From NCBI GenBank assembly GCA_018340375.1, contig JAFFJZ010000003.1, forward strand, positions 27,776,001 to 27,840,000: a stretch of DNA of 64,000 bases, given 5' to 3'. The stretch is from Gonatopus flavifemur (Eukaryota > Arthropoda > Insecta > Hymenoptera > Dryinidae). Under the pieces are notes generated by a model. The model was not told the origin of the DNA and ran no database searches. It saw only the letters and a program-made list of their open reading frames with translations. Every line of letters starts with the position of its first letter. Position 1 is the first letter of the stretch. Below, one piece after another: positions 1 to 12,700 of this stretch. A program made the translations under genes and the position numbers.

Positions 1-336
1 GATAATGTAACATAAATTTTTAAAAACGTTCCAAAAATATCAGATTTCATTTCAAGAATATTCTAGAATGTTTCACGCCACCAGTACCAGCTGAGTACTA
101 TTATGTGGGATACAATGTGGTAGAGAATTTAGATTCACCTAACTGAATCTTCCGCTTGCAAATTCACCACTGTGTTTATAAAAATTTCATACCCAGAGAG
201 GATAGTGAAAATACTATTGCTCAGTGTATTCAAATTACAATTTTTTCTGTCTTTGACATAGTAGATGATAAAAATCAAGCATCATAGTTTAGCAACGTAT
301 ATCGTTGGTGGTTTATTTGAGTTTTTTTTTTTACAG
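1..336. other. Left-edge intron of ARPC1
   Basis: Non-coding, AT-rich sequence that ends in a long T tract and an AG directly before the ARPC1 exon at 337, so it is read as the 3' part of an intron. I see no upstream ARPC1 exon in it; the earlier WD40 repeats must lie off the window. Confidence 0.75.
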
Positions 337-886
337 GGACACAATTGTATGCCAATGTTGTATTCCGTGGATGACAACGGTCAAATTTCTTTTGTATTAA
401 AGTTAGATAATACTCAAAAGAAAGAAGCAGCTGGATTATCTGCGATGAGAAAATTCCAATCGTTAGATCGTCAGGCCAGAAGTGATCAAAATGATAATGC
501 ACTGGACAGTATACATCAGAATACAATCACTTGTATGCGTGTTCTTTCCGAAAATGAATTTAGTACAAGTGGATTAGATGGTCAAATCGTAATTTGGGAC
601 TTGAAGGTGTGTATATAGATCTTTATGATATATAGTTCGAGTATATAGGTGAATTTCATGACAAATTATGGTAAATTTCACAACACTTTATTTATTGTTA
701 GACACAACTTTCTCTGGTAATAAAATACTGTTCTGGACTATTTATATTTTCCCCTATATACTTGATTAGATTGAAAATGAAAATTAAAATTGTTTGAATT
801 TTCCAATCGACACTAATATATATATATATATTTTTTTTTTCATCAAGCTGTTAGAAACTTCCATGGCCGGCCTCAAGATAGGTTGA
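337..886 (+). CDS. ARPC1: ARPC1, Arp2/3 complex subunit 1 (3' end only)
   Basis: The product is the WD40 beta-propeller subunit of the seven-protein Arp2/3 complex, which nucleates branched actin filaments in the cytoplasm. Two coding exons are seen: 337-606 (90 codons, phase 0, after a poly-T/AG acceptor) and 848-886 (12 codons plus TGA), joined across an intron with GTGTGT donor and AAG acceptor. The encoded tail starts GHNCMPMLYS, has the family's AMRKFQ...D insert region, the HQNTIT segment and the last WD repeat ending DGQIVIWDLK, and finishes LLETSMAGLKIG, matching the known ARPC1 C-terminus (SLES...GL.I pattern). The 5' exons are outside the window. The 39-nt terminal exon is easily missed by gene finders. 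A processed pseudogene is excluded by the intron and intact frame. Confidence 0.94.
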
Positions 887-958
887 AAATACTACTGTTT
901 CTCCCGTATGATCAAGATCGTAAATGTTACATCAATTGCAACGATGTATAATTGTTAC

Positions 959-964
959 AATAAA
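959..964 (+). terminator. Candidate ARPC1 poly(A) signal
   Basis: A canonical AATAAA lies 73 nt after the ARPC1 stop codon and is the first one downstream, so it is the likely cleavage/polyadenylation signal. The cleavage site cannot be seen from sequence. Confidence 0.55.
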
Positions 965-2312
965 TAATGTAAAATTTCTCATTATTATAAATTCTCTGTT
1001 TTTATACAGGCGATCCCATCGAAATTCTAAAATTTCCTATCCTGATTCAAATTTGAGAATGGAAAAATATATGTTGTTGATAGAGATTCAATGAAAATTC
1101 CATAAAATTTCAGAGGAATTAATATTTCTTAGTTCTTTTTTATCCCTATGGTGTACGTTTTAATAGTTGTTTTCAACATCACTACATTTCGAAATATAAT
1201 TCATTATAGTTCTAATCAATTAATTGAATTGTCTTCCTACCTAAAAACATTCGCAGAGATGCTATGAGGTCAGTTTGAAACAGATAGGATTACATGTAGG
1301 ATTTTTAAACTTCTTTGGAATTGAGTAATCAATTTATCAATATAAATATAGTCGAACTATACAATTTTCATTTTTATCTGGTGAAAATTTGTAATCTGTC
1401 GAATATTTTGTTCCAATGAATAACCATTTGACCCATGTATTGTTAAAAATATTAAACAATGAACAACTCAGGGTACTATAAATTTTGTCAATATTATTTT
1501 ACGAAATTGAATGATTTTTGTATAGATTATTTAAAAAGATGACATTTTATATACAGAGTGGAATATCATTTGTTGTTTCGATCTGATATTATACGGAGTT
1601 TGATAACAGTGAAAACTACTACACACCATTAGATGTGAACGAATATTCGTTGGTTAGATAGCGAAGAGAATTCGCACAAACATATCTGATTGGATGAAGT
1701 TATATCTTGATCTACAGCTACGCTAAAATAGTAATACTTTGAATTAAATGAACACGGGTTAGCCGACCTACTCAACATGAACTGCACACCATTGCAAAAA
1801 AGAAATAATTATTTCACTCAGAAATTCTCTGCAACTTTTCATATAAAATATCCAAATGTAAGGATTTAATGGTAGTTGTGTGAGAATGATTCATCAGAAA
1901 AGATATTGTGTGGAAAAATAGAGAAGAAAAATTACGTGTTCGTTACACCTTACCGAGATTTAGTATCCGTCATATTTCGCTGTAAACACTTAACGATCTA
2001 TTATCTCTTATTTTATATATATTTTATAAATCTATGAGCTCGTGAATCATCGTTGAGACAGAAACTTGTGTCACCGAATGAGCTCATTTCACATTCTTCG
2101 AGTTGTTTAGTTGCGAATTTCTTGGAATTAAAAGAATCTTTTATCTTTTCATACCGCACAAACGTTTTATAAAAACATATAATATGACGTTTGTATGATG
2201 AATGTGTAACATATTTACAGTTCAATCTATTACAGCTTGAATTTTAAAAGAACATTTCATTTTTCATAACCAATTAAAATAAATCAAATTTTATCGAATA
2301 TGTGAAATGTTA

Positions 2313-2511
2313 TCCCTGCTGACAATTCCAGGCAGATCCAGACAAAAAATGATTTTTCTGTCACTTTTTGACACTATATTCCAAGTTCGGTGATTCTGGA
2401 CGAAACCAAGTAGCAATTTTGTTAATTTTTGACCGGACTTTCCGGGACAAAAACCGTTCAAAGCCTGACAACTATTTTTTGTCCGGATCTGTCTGGCATT
2501 TTCAGCAGGGA
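2313..2511. mobile_element. TA-flanked MITE, about 200 bp
   Basis: Terminal inverted repeats of about 45 bp: the left end starts TCCCTGCTGACAATTCCAGG and the right end is its approximate reverse complement ending CAGCAGGGA. TA dinucleotides flank both ends (2311-2312 and 2512-2513), as expected for a Tc1/mariner-type target duplication. No open frame, so a non-autonomous element. The superfamily call rests only on the TA flanks. Confidence 0.7.
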
Positions 2512-3052
2512 TAACGTAATTGTGGAATAATAAGATTTAAATCGCGTCTTATAAAATGACATTCATTGGAAAAAAATATGTCATTCAAATTTGATTTTTT
2601 TTCAACAAGAGTATCTGAAATATCATATTATTTAAAAAAAGAACTCCTGAACCGGACCCACAAGAACATTCGCTATAAAAATTGATACAAATTATAAAAA
2701 AATGATTTCTCATTTTATTTTATCGAATATCAATCCACAGCTTTTATATCTTTGGTTTCTTTTGTATCTTCCAACCTCAATATAGCATTGAGATTTTTCT
2801 ATTCATAAGAATATTTGAATTTAAATTGAATCTATTGTTGTAAGCTACGTAATTCGAAGAGATAGGCTCCAATAATTACGTCCTTTACTATATAGAAAGC
2901 TAATACACGTATGGATTGCGATTCACTTTAATTTCCTGCATAGAATAGAACATTTAGTGGTTTCTATTCTCATCAATCACAATGCTTGACGTCATTATAA
3001 AGGTATTTGTAAACGCTGATTCATCCCTGTATATCAACACAACTTTATAATA

Positions 3053-3948
3053 CCCTGGCGAAAAAATTTCTCATAATTTCTCATATTTTTTCATCATTCT
3101 TTTCCACAATTTCCATCATTATGAGATATAATGTTCTCATAATTTATGTATAAAATTCCATAATTCCTGAAGGAGTTTGAACACTCTTATGAGAAATGCT
3201 TTTCCCATAATTTTTCATAATCTTCACACTATTTGATAACTTCTCATAAATTTTGAATAAAATCTCACCATTTTTAAAAAGAGAGGTGCTGTTATAAAAA
3301 AGAATAATTCCCTTCTGAAATTTCCAAATTTTTTATAATCCCTCCAAAACATATGTTCATAAAGTCACATAAGATTTATCATTTATTTTTTTGATAAAAC
3401 GCTATGGAACCTTCCGAAGTAGTTAATGCAAGTGATCCGGATCACTTTTCAACCAATCAAAAAGCTTGAAAATTGATCCGGACCACTTGGATCAGTTACT
3501 TCAGCAGGCTTCTATGTTTTCATATGTGTTGATATTTCATATTATCCTTCTCGTCTTTACGGATGCGAGAAGAAACTGTATGAAATTTTTAAGAAATTAA
3601 AACATATATGCAATTTTTTTGAGAAATTAGAAAATTATATGATGATACACTTTTATTTATGAATAATTGTAACTTTTTTGGTCAGAAATTATGAATTTTT
3701 ATGAAAAACCATATCTCATAGTCATCATTATATTTATGAAAAATTTTATGTAATTTTATAAGAAATTATGAAAATATATGAAATAATATGTTTTTATTTA
3801 TGAGAAATTATGACTTATTATGCGAAAACATTTCTCATACTAAATGTTCCAGTTCCTTGAGAAATTATGAAAATATACGAGAAATTATAAGAAGTATGAA
3901 AAAATACTGAAACATATGAGAAATTATGTAAAACTTTTTCGCCAGGGT
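3053..3948. mobile_element. Foldback-type DNA element, about 900 bp, TA-flanked
   Basis: The ends are inverted: CCCTGGCGAAAAAATTTCTC at the left and a matching reverse complement ending TTTTTCGCCAGGG at the right, each next to a TA. The interior is filled with many copies of a short motif, roughly TCATAATTTCTCAT in the left half and its complement ATGAGAAATTATGA in the right half, so the two halves could fold on each other. There is no coding capacity. A further hairpin is inserted at 3416-3502. An isolated end of the same type occurs at 19182-19191. Confidence 0.75.
3416..3502. repeat. Nested 87-bp hairpin inside the foldback element
   Basis: Two arms of about 37 nt, imperfectly complementary, surround a 13-nt loop. 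The left arm contains AGTGATCCGGATCACTTTTC and the right arm TTGATCCGGACCACTTGGAT. It is more GC-rich than its host element, which suggests a separate small insertion. Confidence 0.65.
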
Positions 3949-4456
3949 ATACAACAAATTATTGGCAACGTAAAAACTGCTTATATAGTTGATGGGAATT
4001 CATATAAATACTTCAAAAATTTTCATTACAATCGCACAACACAACAATTAAGAATCCATTTTTGCTGAATAAATTAGGTGATTCAGGTTGAACAAACCGA
4101 ATATCTTTTCTGATGAATCAATGAGATTTAATTATAATATTGTAGACGCAAATTGATCGTTCGATGTATTTGAATAGTTCGAATGATGCTTATCTCAATT
4201 TAGATTCAATACTCAACAATTGAAATTCGAAAATACATGTTCTAAAAGGTCTTCCAAGTATTTGATTGATTTTAAATCGATCAAAATTAATGCACGGATT
4301 CAAGATTGAGAAGAAAAATATATATCAAACGTAAAAAATGATTCAAAATCTTGTCTCAAATGATTCCCATATATTTTATTTATAATATACCTCTACAAAT
4401 TCTATAGAATTTGTGTAAAATTATTTATTTAATACAGAATTAAAGGGTATACTGTG

Positions 4457-4539
4457 ACTTAATGTGATTTTATATGAAATTTTTTTCAATTTTCAATCGA
4501 TAATTTTTTATGCAAATTCTACATAAAATCACATTAAGT
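4457..4539. repeat. Small inverted repeat related to 50842-50943
   Basis: The arms read ACTTAATGTGATTTTATATG and its near reverse complement ending ATCACATTAAGT, around an AT-rich loop. The hairpin at 50842-50943 uses the same core (TTCAATGTGATTTTATAT), so these look like two copies of one short MITE family. Confidence 0.55.
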
Positions 4540-7500
4540 AACATTATAATTCCAGCCCTAGATAGAACCAAGTTTGAATTTTATATGAACTTCTCTATTA
4601 TGTGCAAGCTTTGTGCAATAATATTAAAATTCACGTAAAGAGATGCTTTTTCGACTCACCGTACATGTAAATTAACGATTCAATCTAATCGAATACGTTG
4701 AGACGTGAGTTTGTATTCTTGAATAGACAATGAACAACATATAACTGAGAAAATTCAATAAGCACACTATTAACATTGTTCATTTATATTGTATGGTATA
4801 AATAATAATGATTTACGATTTCGAAAGACAAGAATAAACAAATGTTTTGACCACACTTCCCTCTTTAGTTAAAGAAACCTACAAAATCCGATTGAATGAA
4901 ATCAAATGGGATTCGTTGAGAACATTGTGTGTAGTTCAATTAGGTTTAGCCAGATCCAGTAGGCTATTCACTGGAAATATCCATTGAATCTTACCAACTC
5001 GCATTAACAAGTATCGATTAGGTAGAGTTGAATGAAACCTTGGTCTAATTTCGATGAGATTTTGTGAGATTTAATCGTTTCCTTCAAACAGGGCATGAAT
5101 GCTCCTATGCAATAACAAACGTGCTTGATTCCTATTGAATTTACGGCAAATCCAAATTCATATACCTCATGTTTAACGATAGCGATTTCATAGCGTTTAA
5201 TTCGAGACAGAAAATTTGCCGAATAATGAATATTCAAACATGTGTTTTCATCTCTATTTGGGAATAAATTAACACACTTCTGTGAAAAAATTGTCAGCTT
5301 TATCAGCGAAAGTTTAGCTGGTGTTGCTAAGAAAACGACTGTCCTAAATGTGAATATCCTATGTTTGAACCGGAAATATGCTGATGTTCGAGGTTGCTCG
5401 AAGATGTGATTCTCAAAATTTGACTAGCGGGAACCTCAGTGCGAGAGTAGAAGGAATAATTCCTTAATTAGGAAGGAGAAATATGAATATTCGATTTTTG
5501 CCTCCTAAGGAGATAATATACCACAAGATCGAGTTATTTCGAGAGATTGTGAATTGATGCACCATATCACACAGGTGCCAAATCTAGAACGATTTTTCTG
5601 TTGGCAAAATTTCATCATTCACGATTTCACGTGAATGAAGTATGAATAATGTTTCAGTATTTTTACTTCGATCATTAATTAAGATACACGTTTCAAATGG
5701 CGAGACCCGACTATTCGAAAATCAGAAGGAAGTTATTTGTCATTCAAATTTATCTGAATTCAAAATATTCTGATTATTTTGTAAAGTTAGAAGCGCTACC
5801 AAACAAATAACTTTATTTATCTTCGATAATTCAAACGAACATGATAAATTATTCAAGCGTTCGCTATGATTTTGGCATGTTCAGAAATTTGGTTACGTAA
5901 AAATGTGGTTTCGTATCTCTCCACAGGAATTTTTGTGTTCAAATTGTGTAGAGCTGGTGTATAAATCTTCTCTCCGTGAAGAAGAAAAACGTATGTGCGA
6001 GAGAAGTATGATACTTTTATCTTGATCATAAGTGGATATTAATACTTCGAAAATATCTTCGGTAATTCAACTCTGATTGGTTATTAGATTTGTTGCTTCA
6101 TTATCATCCTACTAATTTTCAACGACCAAAGTGGGGAGGAAATTTCGCAAATAGGAGTCTGATCATAACTGTCTTTTGATCTGAGTTCAATTTTTGACGA
6201 CGAAGAGAAAAGACTCATACAAAACAATTTGTGAATTGTGAAGTGACAGGAGCTAGCTGTACCACATACCAAACCGTAATATATTTTCACCGGTGAGTTA
6301 TTGATTATATTTTTAATGCTTGGTGAATATGATTTTTGAGTTTATACACTGAAAACAAAATCATTTCAGTGGTAGTTTAATAAATCTCGAGGGATAAACA
6401 CGACTTTTTTTTCGTTATCGGTAACACTATATAGTAACTAAAATCAGTATTACAAGACTGTTAGCATTGTTTTATCGACAGTTGTCTTTCTTCACCCAAA
6501 AAATTTAAAAGAAACACCCAATGTGAGTGGAAATGATTATATTTCATCTACTGTATTCGAAGATATCAAAGATATCAAAGTAAATTTTTTGAATAATATA
6601 GAAATATGTATAGATTCAATTAATGGGAAATGTAATTATTGAGACAAATTAATTGGTTTTCAAGTATTACTTAACCCCAATTTAAGAGAAAGTGATTTTT
6701 AAAAGGCAAGTTCATTTAATATAACAATTTATGGGAGCTCACAGCTCTTTCTGAGACTCCGAAATCTATTACAATAAGACGTCAGGATTAAATTCTGTAC
6801 ATGTTAAATTGTCTATATGAGCAAACAAATGCATTCGATTTTTCCAACTCGTTACGCAAAGTGCACCCTTCACACGCAATTTCACACAGCTCTCTGTTGT
6901 CACTCGATGCATTCTCTTCTCAACTACAAAATATATAAGATATGTGTATAAAATGTATAAAAATTGTATGCATATATTCTATAAAATTTCAATACAATAT
7001 ATTATTAGAAACGAATTCCATATTCAGAAAAAATAAATTTATCGCATTTGGATGAATTAAAACAATGATAATAATCATTGAAAGTCTCTGGATTAAATCT
7101 GAATGTACTTCCTATATAAATAATAAAATCTTTTTCATGGTAATGTTGTTTGGAATGGTTAGCGAGGCTTTTGCGTTTGACGTTCTTGAACGTGAAGTGA
7201 ATATGATGTTTTGATTGAAATTTCAAATGTAAGAAGATTCATCAACGTGTATGATGTGAGTATAATTCAAATTTAATTATGCGCATTGTTACCTCAGTCA
7301 CCCAAAAAGGTTCTCCGCTCGAGGTCTTGAAATGTTACGTTTACAAATTTATGGAGTGAATTAGAGAGAAACAATGTTCAATGTTATTTCTGTAATTTCA
7401 AAGACAAAGGAAAATTCTATTTTAGATTCTAATTATGTATTGGGTAATTTTCCAAAGTTTTTGGCTGGAAATTTGAAGGTTTTGTTACGTTTATGATTAT

Positions 7501-10213
7501 TTGAAATTCTAGACGTTTTCAAAAGGTGCGCCTTATTTCAAAATATCGACAATTAAATTTGAACATCCTTATTCCTCATTTGAAGATAAAAAAATGGTGA
7601 TTTTCACAAATGCACATACTTTCTGTCTTTATTATTGTATCTTCATGCAATTTTAATAATGATTTCATGTTGGTTCGGATCAAATCACTCGCGGAGTGAA
7701 ATTTGAAGAGAAAATTCGCCCTGCAAGATCAATGGTTTCGTTTGCATTATTAGCAATCGATTAAAATCTTGTAATCATTTTTTTAATGCTTCGAAGCGTG
7801 GTTAGATGTCAATTACACAAATTCAATTTTTCAAACATTCAAAATTCTTCGAAACGAAAGACTTCTGTAGCGATTGGTGGAGGAACAGTTTTTCAGTTTA
7901 GTCAAAAATCAAACTAAAAGTTATCACAACAAAGAGTTTGATTCCTTCTATAATTTCTACAAAATCACCATGCGATTTACTATTTCATGCGAGCGAAGCG
8001 AGCATCGCTCACAATTTTTCATTGTACATATATAAAACGGGAAGGTAAATTTCAAGACAATTTTATTGTTCTCTTTATACCAAGTTTCATCGATTCGAAA
8101 GAAAACCTCATGTCACTTTTCATCAATTTTGAAAAAGCTTCTGTCATGGTTTATCGTACAATACTGTGAAGAAAGTTATGTATGAAGTAGACTCAAGTTT
8201 GAGAATCATTGAAACTACAAAGAATTTCTATGAAAAAGCAGCCAAGTGTACCAAGTTGGATGATGGAATATCCATAGAGAAAATTAACATAAATAAAAGG
8301 GTTCTCCAGGAAGATACATTCACATCCCTGCCTTTGTTCTCACGCGTGTTAAACGATATAGACAGTTCTTTATAAGCAGAAAATGTAGAGAGGTTGTCAG
8401 CAATCAGGAGCTTTTACCTTTTCCTGACAACATAACATCAAAGAGAATATTCCCAAAGGTTATTAAAACAAAAACAAAAAATGATTATTCTTGAAGAGAG
8501 CGATTAATCGGAAATTATGGTTTCCAAATTTAAAACTGTATTTGTGTAAATTTAGAAAACCTTCAACTTAGCGAATAGATATTTGAAATGTTCTGTACAT
8601 GTGAATAGAAAGAGTATTCGAAACGTATAAAAATATTCTTTTGGTTAAATTTTAAACAATTCTCAATAAGAATTGGTCTACAAATTTACACTGTCAAATA
8701 TGTGGGAGTGTTTTCTCTACGCTGTTGGTGGATTTTGTCCCTTGATCGTGAGGGAAATGGGGGATTTTTCCACAACTTTGAGGAATTATTCTGTTTTTTG
8801 GGTGTTGAATCTTCTACAAATGAAGGAAAAGTTCATCAAATTATAGTGGCGAATTTTCCATCTATGGAGAAAAATTCCACAATGATTTTGTACAATGTAC
8901 CTAAAAGTGTTTACAAGGCATCTAAAGTTTTTCTGAAAATAGTTCAAATATATTTCACAAACAAAAAGTTCATTTCAGTAACTTGTGATATTTGTTATAT
9001 TTGTCTCGTCAACGTTCGAATTAGAATGCAATTTTCAAGTGAGATTCATCAAAAAATTCATCATAGAATGTGAAATAATTTAATTTCGAATGAAAACGAG
9101 AACTTGAAGAAGATTTTGTACTATTTCAACTTTCTTTGCTCATCGGCCCTATGTTTCTAACCCTCACTGCACAAAGTAATATAGATAAAAGAATACACTA
9201 CATCTCACCCCTATAATTTAGTAAATTTTCAAATAATTTTTTTCTTGCTCATACTATTCAACGAAAATGTGATTGAACCATTTTTTTCAATTCGAGAATC
9301 GTTAGAAACAATCCTGCAATTGATTACGACATTTCTATTAATTTTTATTATTCTCTATCCTTTCTATCGTATCATAAGGTCCCTCCGACACAAATTTCAT
9401 AGCTATCGTATTTTATCGTGACGAAACGATATAGAATCTGAGTCGTTCTTCATCGTTCTCTATGGGATCGATTGTATTTTATCGGAAATGAACGATAAGA
9501 CACAACATTGTATTACAACTTCGCAAATACGCTTGTTTCTATCGTATCTCCTGGTATCTGCTGAATAAATGTTTATCAACGCCAATATCAAAGATAGAAC
9601 AATGAAAACTTGGAAACAATGAATAAAGTTTACCAATCATTCATAAAGGTGATTCTGAAAGTTTCCAAACATACTCCACAAGCAAGAAAAAAGCCAAATA
9701 AAAGAGTTTTCCAACTGGTTCAGCGGATCACGATTTCGGGAATCCATTGATTCGATTTATCGATTTGAAATAACACGTTTCTACGATGCTTTCCCAATAA
9801 TTCTCAATGAAAATTTGTATACTGTAGTACTAGAATAATCATTTCTACTGTGTTTCATTGAAATTTACGTTCAAATAATAGTTTTGATTAAACTTTGAAC
9901 AAAACCACCCGAATCCCTGCAAGATTAATTCATTCTATGCAGTTTGAAAGTAGACAAACGCTCTGAATCTGACATATAGATTGAAATTCACTTTGGTTCT
10001 ATTTAGAAGTTTCAGCACGGGACAAAAACCACATTGACACGAACAAAGACAGACAAAATTTAAGTGAGTTCAATCTGCCATTTTGAATAACATTGTTGAA
10101 ACTCTAATAAATATCACAAGAAGTTCTCATAGATAATATACACAAGAGCAGCTCTTCTTTTAGAGCAGATTTTCTTTGTCTTCCTTTATTGCGTGATAAC
10201 TTGATAGTTCGAA

Positions 10214-10332
10214 GTAGGGATGGTGATTCGGAATCGATTCTTTTGTATAGAAATGATATCGAATTTTTATATATATTTTATACAAATTTATAAACACTAA
10301 ACAAAGAAAAATCGATTCCGAATCACTGTCCT
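10214..10332. mobile_element. hAT-like mini-element with perfect 9-bp flanking repeat
   Basis: The terminal inverted repeats share GTGATTCGGAATCGATT (left from about 10223, complement at 10312-10326), with outer ends GTAGGGATG and GTCCTT. TAGTTCGAA occurs directly on both sides (10205-10213 and 10333-10341), consistent with an 8-bp target duplication of the hAT superfamily plus one chance match. A TAGGGATG-like tip also fits hAT ends. No coding capacity. Confidence 0.7.
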
Positions 10333-10500
10333 TAGTTCGAACAATACAGTATCGTATTATTTGATTGAGCATCGAGTGTATAAATTAATAAAATAATTAT
10401 ACAAATTTTTCCTTTAAAACGGAATGAACTCCATACATTCGTAAAACTTGTAGAGTTCTAATTGTATCGCGAACAAATAACACATCAAGTGGGAAGATTT

Positions 10501-10544
10501 TCAAAATTATATATAATTTATATATAAATTATATATAATTTTGA
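10501..10544. repeat. Perfect 44-bp AT palindrome
   Basis: TCAAAATTATATATAATTTA begins a 22-nt half followed directly by its exact reverse complement. The half-site word, ATTTTCAAAATTATATRTAA, recurs near 25735, 31025, 54095 and 60668, so this is probably a member or end of a dispersed repeat family. Confidence 0.75.
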
Positions 10545-11090
10545 TCATTCGTCCGCCAACAACTTTGATTTATTAACGACTGAGATTAAATGCAGGATTT
10601 CCTTGCCTCAAATATATTTATAAAAAAATTGATATTAAAAATGCTACTGTATTGCCATCTGTCATTCGAAGGGCGGAAGTCATGTTACCTTGCTCCATAC
10701 TTCGTTTTCGGAATATTCGATAGATCAGGTGCAGGGTCGACAACCTCATACGTCACTTTCATCATTTCCTCAACATGTCATCATTTCAACAATTTATCAG
10801 ATACGAAATTAGGAGTATGATTCGATCGATGAGAATAAAATATTCATATTCGGAGATAATTTGTTCTTTCAAAAACATATTGTTTTCTTGCAGCGATAGT
10901 GCACCGAGTCCAACACCGTACCTTTTTTCATTAGTTCTTATCGTCATACTTGAAAAATATCAATAATCGCCGATACAAGTTCTTTCATGCCTATTTTTCG
11001 CATTACACGTGGATGATTCTAGAAGGACCACAAGTGGATCTTAATAAAGTTCAAAGCGGATCATTTAACAATCACAGCTTAATTCCGAGA

Positions 11091-12700
11091 GAATCACATG
11101 GGTACGGATGTGGTCCACGTGTCGCATGATACTATACATGATACGTATACATCGATGATGTACGTGAAAGCATCCTATGATATACTAGTCTCGGTAACTC
11201 GAGAGATATTCTTGAATATCCTACAGGGTAAGATTCTACGTCAACGGAACCTTATTATTATCATGAAGCGTCGTTGGTATAGCGACGTCGATGGGGGATG
11301 AAAACTGTTATTGTACTGACCAAGGAAAAAGTCAACTTTGAAACACAAAGATCCTATTACGTGCGTGCTCCGGTTTGAGGATGAAAAAAAGCCAAGTGGG
11401 GGGTAGTCATACGAATACAGCACAAAATATCGATTCGGTCTCGGCGTTTCAAGCTTCAACAACCACCCCCCAAAGCACGTACACAACGCTAACCAAACGT
11501 GCAAGTGTGTATGCGCGCGTGCGTGTAGAGGCATCCGTGTTCTCTCTTTGCCTCTCTCATTTTGTGTAATCGCTACATCACGCAGCCTCCACACCTTAAG
11601 CTTTTTGTTCAGTGATAGCCCCGGTGCGTTGTCATCGTCGTCGTCGTCGTCGTAGCACATTCGTTGAATTATTTGCAACATAAACACTAGGAATTTAAAG
11701 TGCGATCCTTACGTTCGGGCACAGTGTAGTCTCGTTGTCGCCGTTCGTTTCGCGCTCGATCAAAGAAAACAAATATGAAGGAATAATTAAGGGAGAAAAA
11801 ATACAAATTAAGTATCGGTTATTCATTGAGTTGAACGTATGATGGTGTGACATTTTCCTTTTAAGGTACATATACGTATTTACATACACATAATACTTGA
11901 TAATAATCGTTAGACGTTTTATATACACGCGCCTCTATTCGTACGCCGACGAATTGGCGTCGACGACGTATTATTATCGATTCGAGGGACAGTGTATTTT
12001 TTTCGCTTCCAAGCGCGCGCGTCACACGTGCTCCATTTCATTGTACTCCACATTTGGGATATTTTTCTTTCCCGATGTACTTTTTCCGTTTCCATTCCCA
12101 TCTCGATCATCAATGTTTCCATTTTTCGGTTCCCCCTGCAAATTAATTGTGCAATTTTCTTTTCAACGCGGTGCGCGGTAGTGTGTATTTTTCCATTCAT
12201 ATGGGATCCAAACAACGTACACTTTTGAATTTTCATGTGTACTCGCGTTCTTTAAAGGTACATATATCCCAAGTGAATACAATCGACAAGTGCATCGGTT
12301 TCCCCCACGTTCGATCGTGCGATGAGAAAATTAATTTTTCATGTAGGATAAATAATCTCCAGTTTCTCCTATCAGTCTCTAATTCAGAATATATTGACCA
12401 AAAACAAAGGATTGATTTTTCCATCCAATTTCACCTCGAAGAACTAACCACAGTTCGTTCCAAAAGGGTTGAAAAATATCATCAAGTACAACCTTTCGAA
12501 AAATCAATAAAATTTTTCTTTTTGTTTCTCTTACGAATAGCATTGAACGGGAAAAATCAATTTTCTCATCAATGGAGATATGTTTCCCGTATTTCTGGTT
12601 ATAATATTTTATAAAATCTCATCAGCGAATGGAAAAAATGGTCACTGAATAACCTCTCGATTCCCCTCGTTCGTTAATGAGATTTCATAGATCCTTTTAA
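11091..12700. promoter_or_regulatory. CpG-rich, promoter-like zone
   Basis: Compared with its surroundings this stretch is rich in CG dinucleotides, CACGTG-like words, GC-rich patches (for example near 11,500 and 12,010) and short trinucleotide runs. It has open frames on both strands (up to 155 codons at 12147-12614 +), but none has a recognisable domain. Such zones in insects often mark transcription start regions or untranslated first exons. It may be a distal promoter or 5' UTR exon of FBXL16, whose coding start lies 10 kb downstream on the + strand; RNA evidence would decide. Confidence 0.4.
11635..11652. repeat. (TCG)n microsatellite
   Basis: Six consecutive TCG units (preceded by TCA). 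On the - strand it reads as a run of Asp codons in a chance open frame. It lies inside the CpG-rich zone. Confidence 0.85.

Larger units (their letters stand above)
965..11090. other. Long intergenic stretch without a recognised gene
   Basis: About 10 kb of AT-rich DNA. Open frames here are short (the longest, 8702-9073 +, is 123 codons) and show no recognisable domain, so I treat them as chance. The stretch does hold the inverted-repeat elements listed separately at 2313, 3053, 4457, 10214 and 10501. Enhancers or long non-coding RNAs cannot be excluded. Confidence 0.6.

Noticed and set aside
8702..9073. 123-codon + strand frame.
   Set aside because: No recognisable domain and no supporting splice sites or neighbours.
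11241..11687. 148-codon - strand frame with an Asp run.
   Set aside because: The Asp run is the (TCG)n microsatellite read backwards; the rest has no recognisable domain and lies in a promoter-like zone.
12147..12614. 155-codon + strand frame, the longest simple open frame.
   Set aside because: No domain, Phe/Ser-rich composition typical of AT-rich chance frames, no splice context. Kept only as part of the CpG-rich zone.
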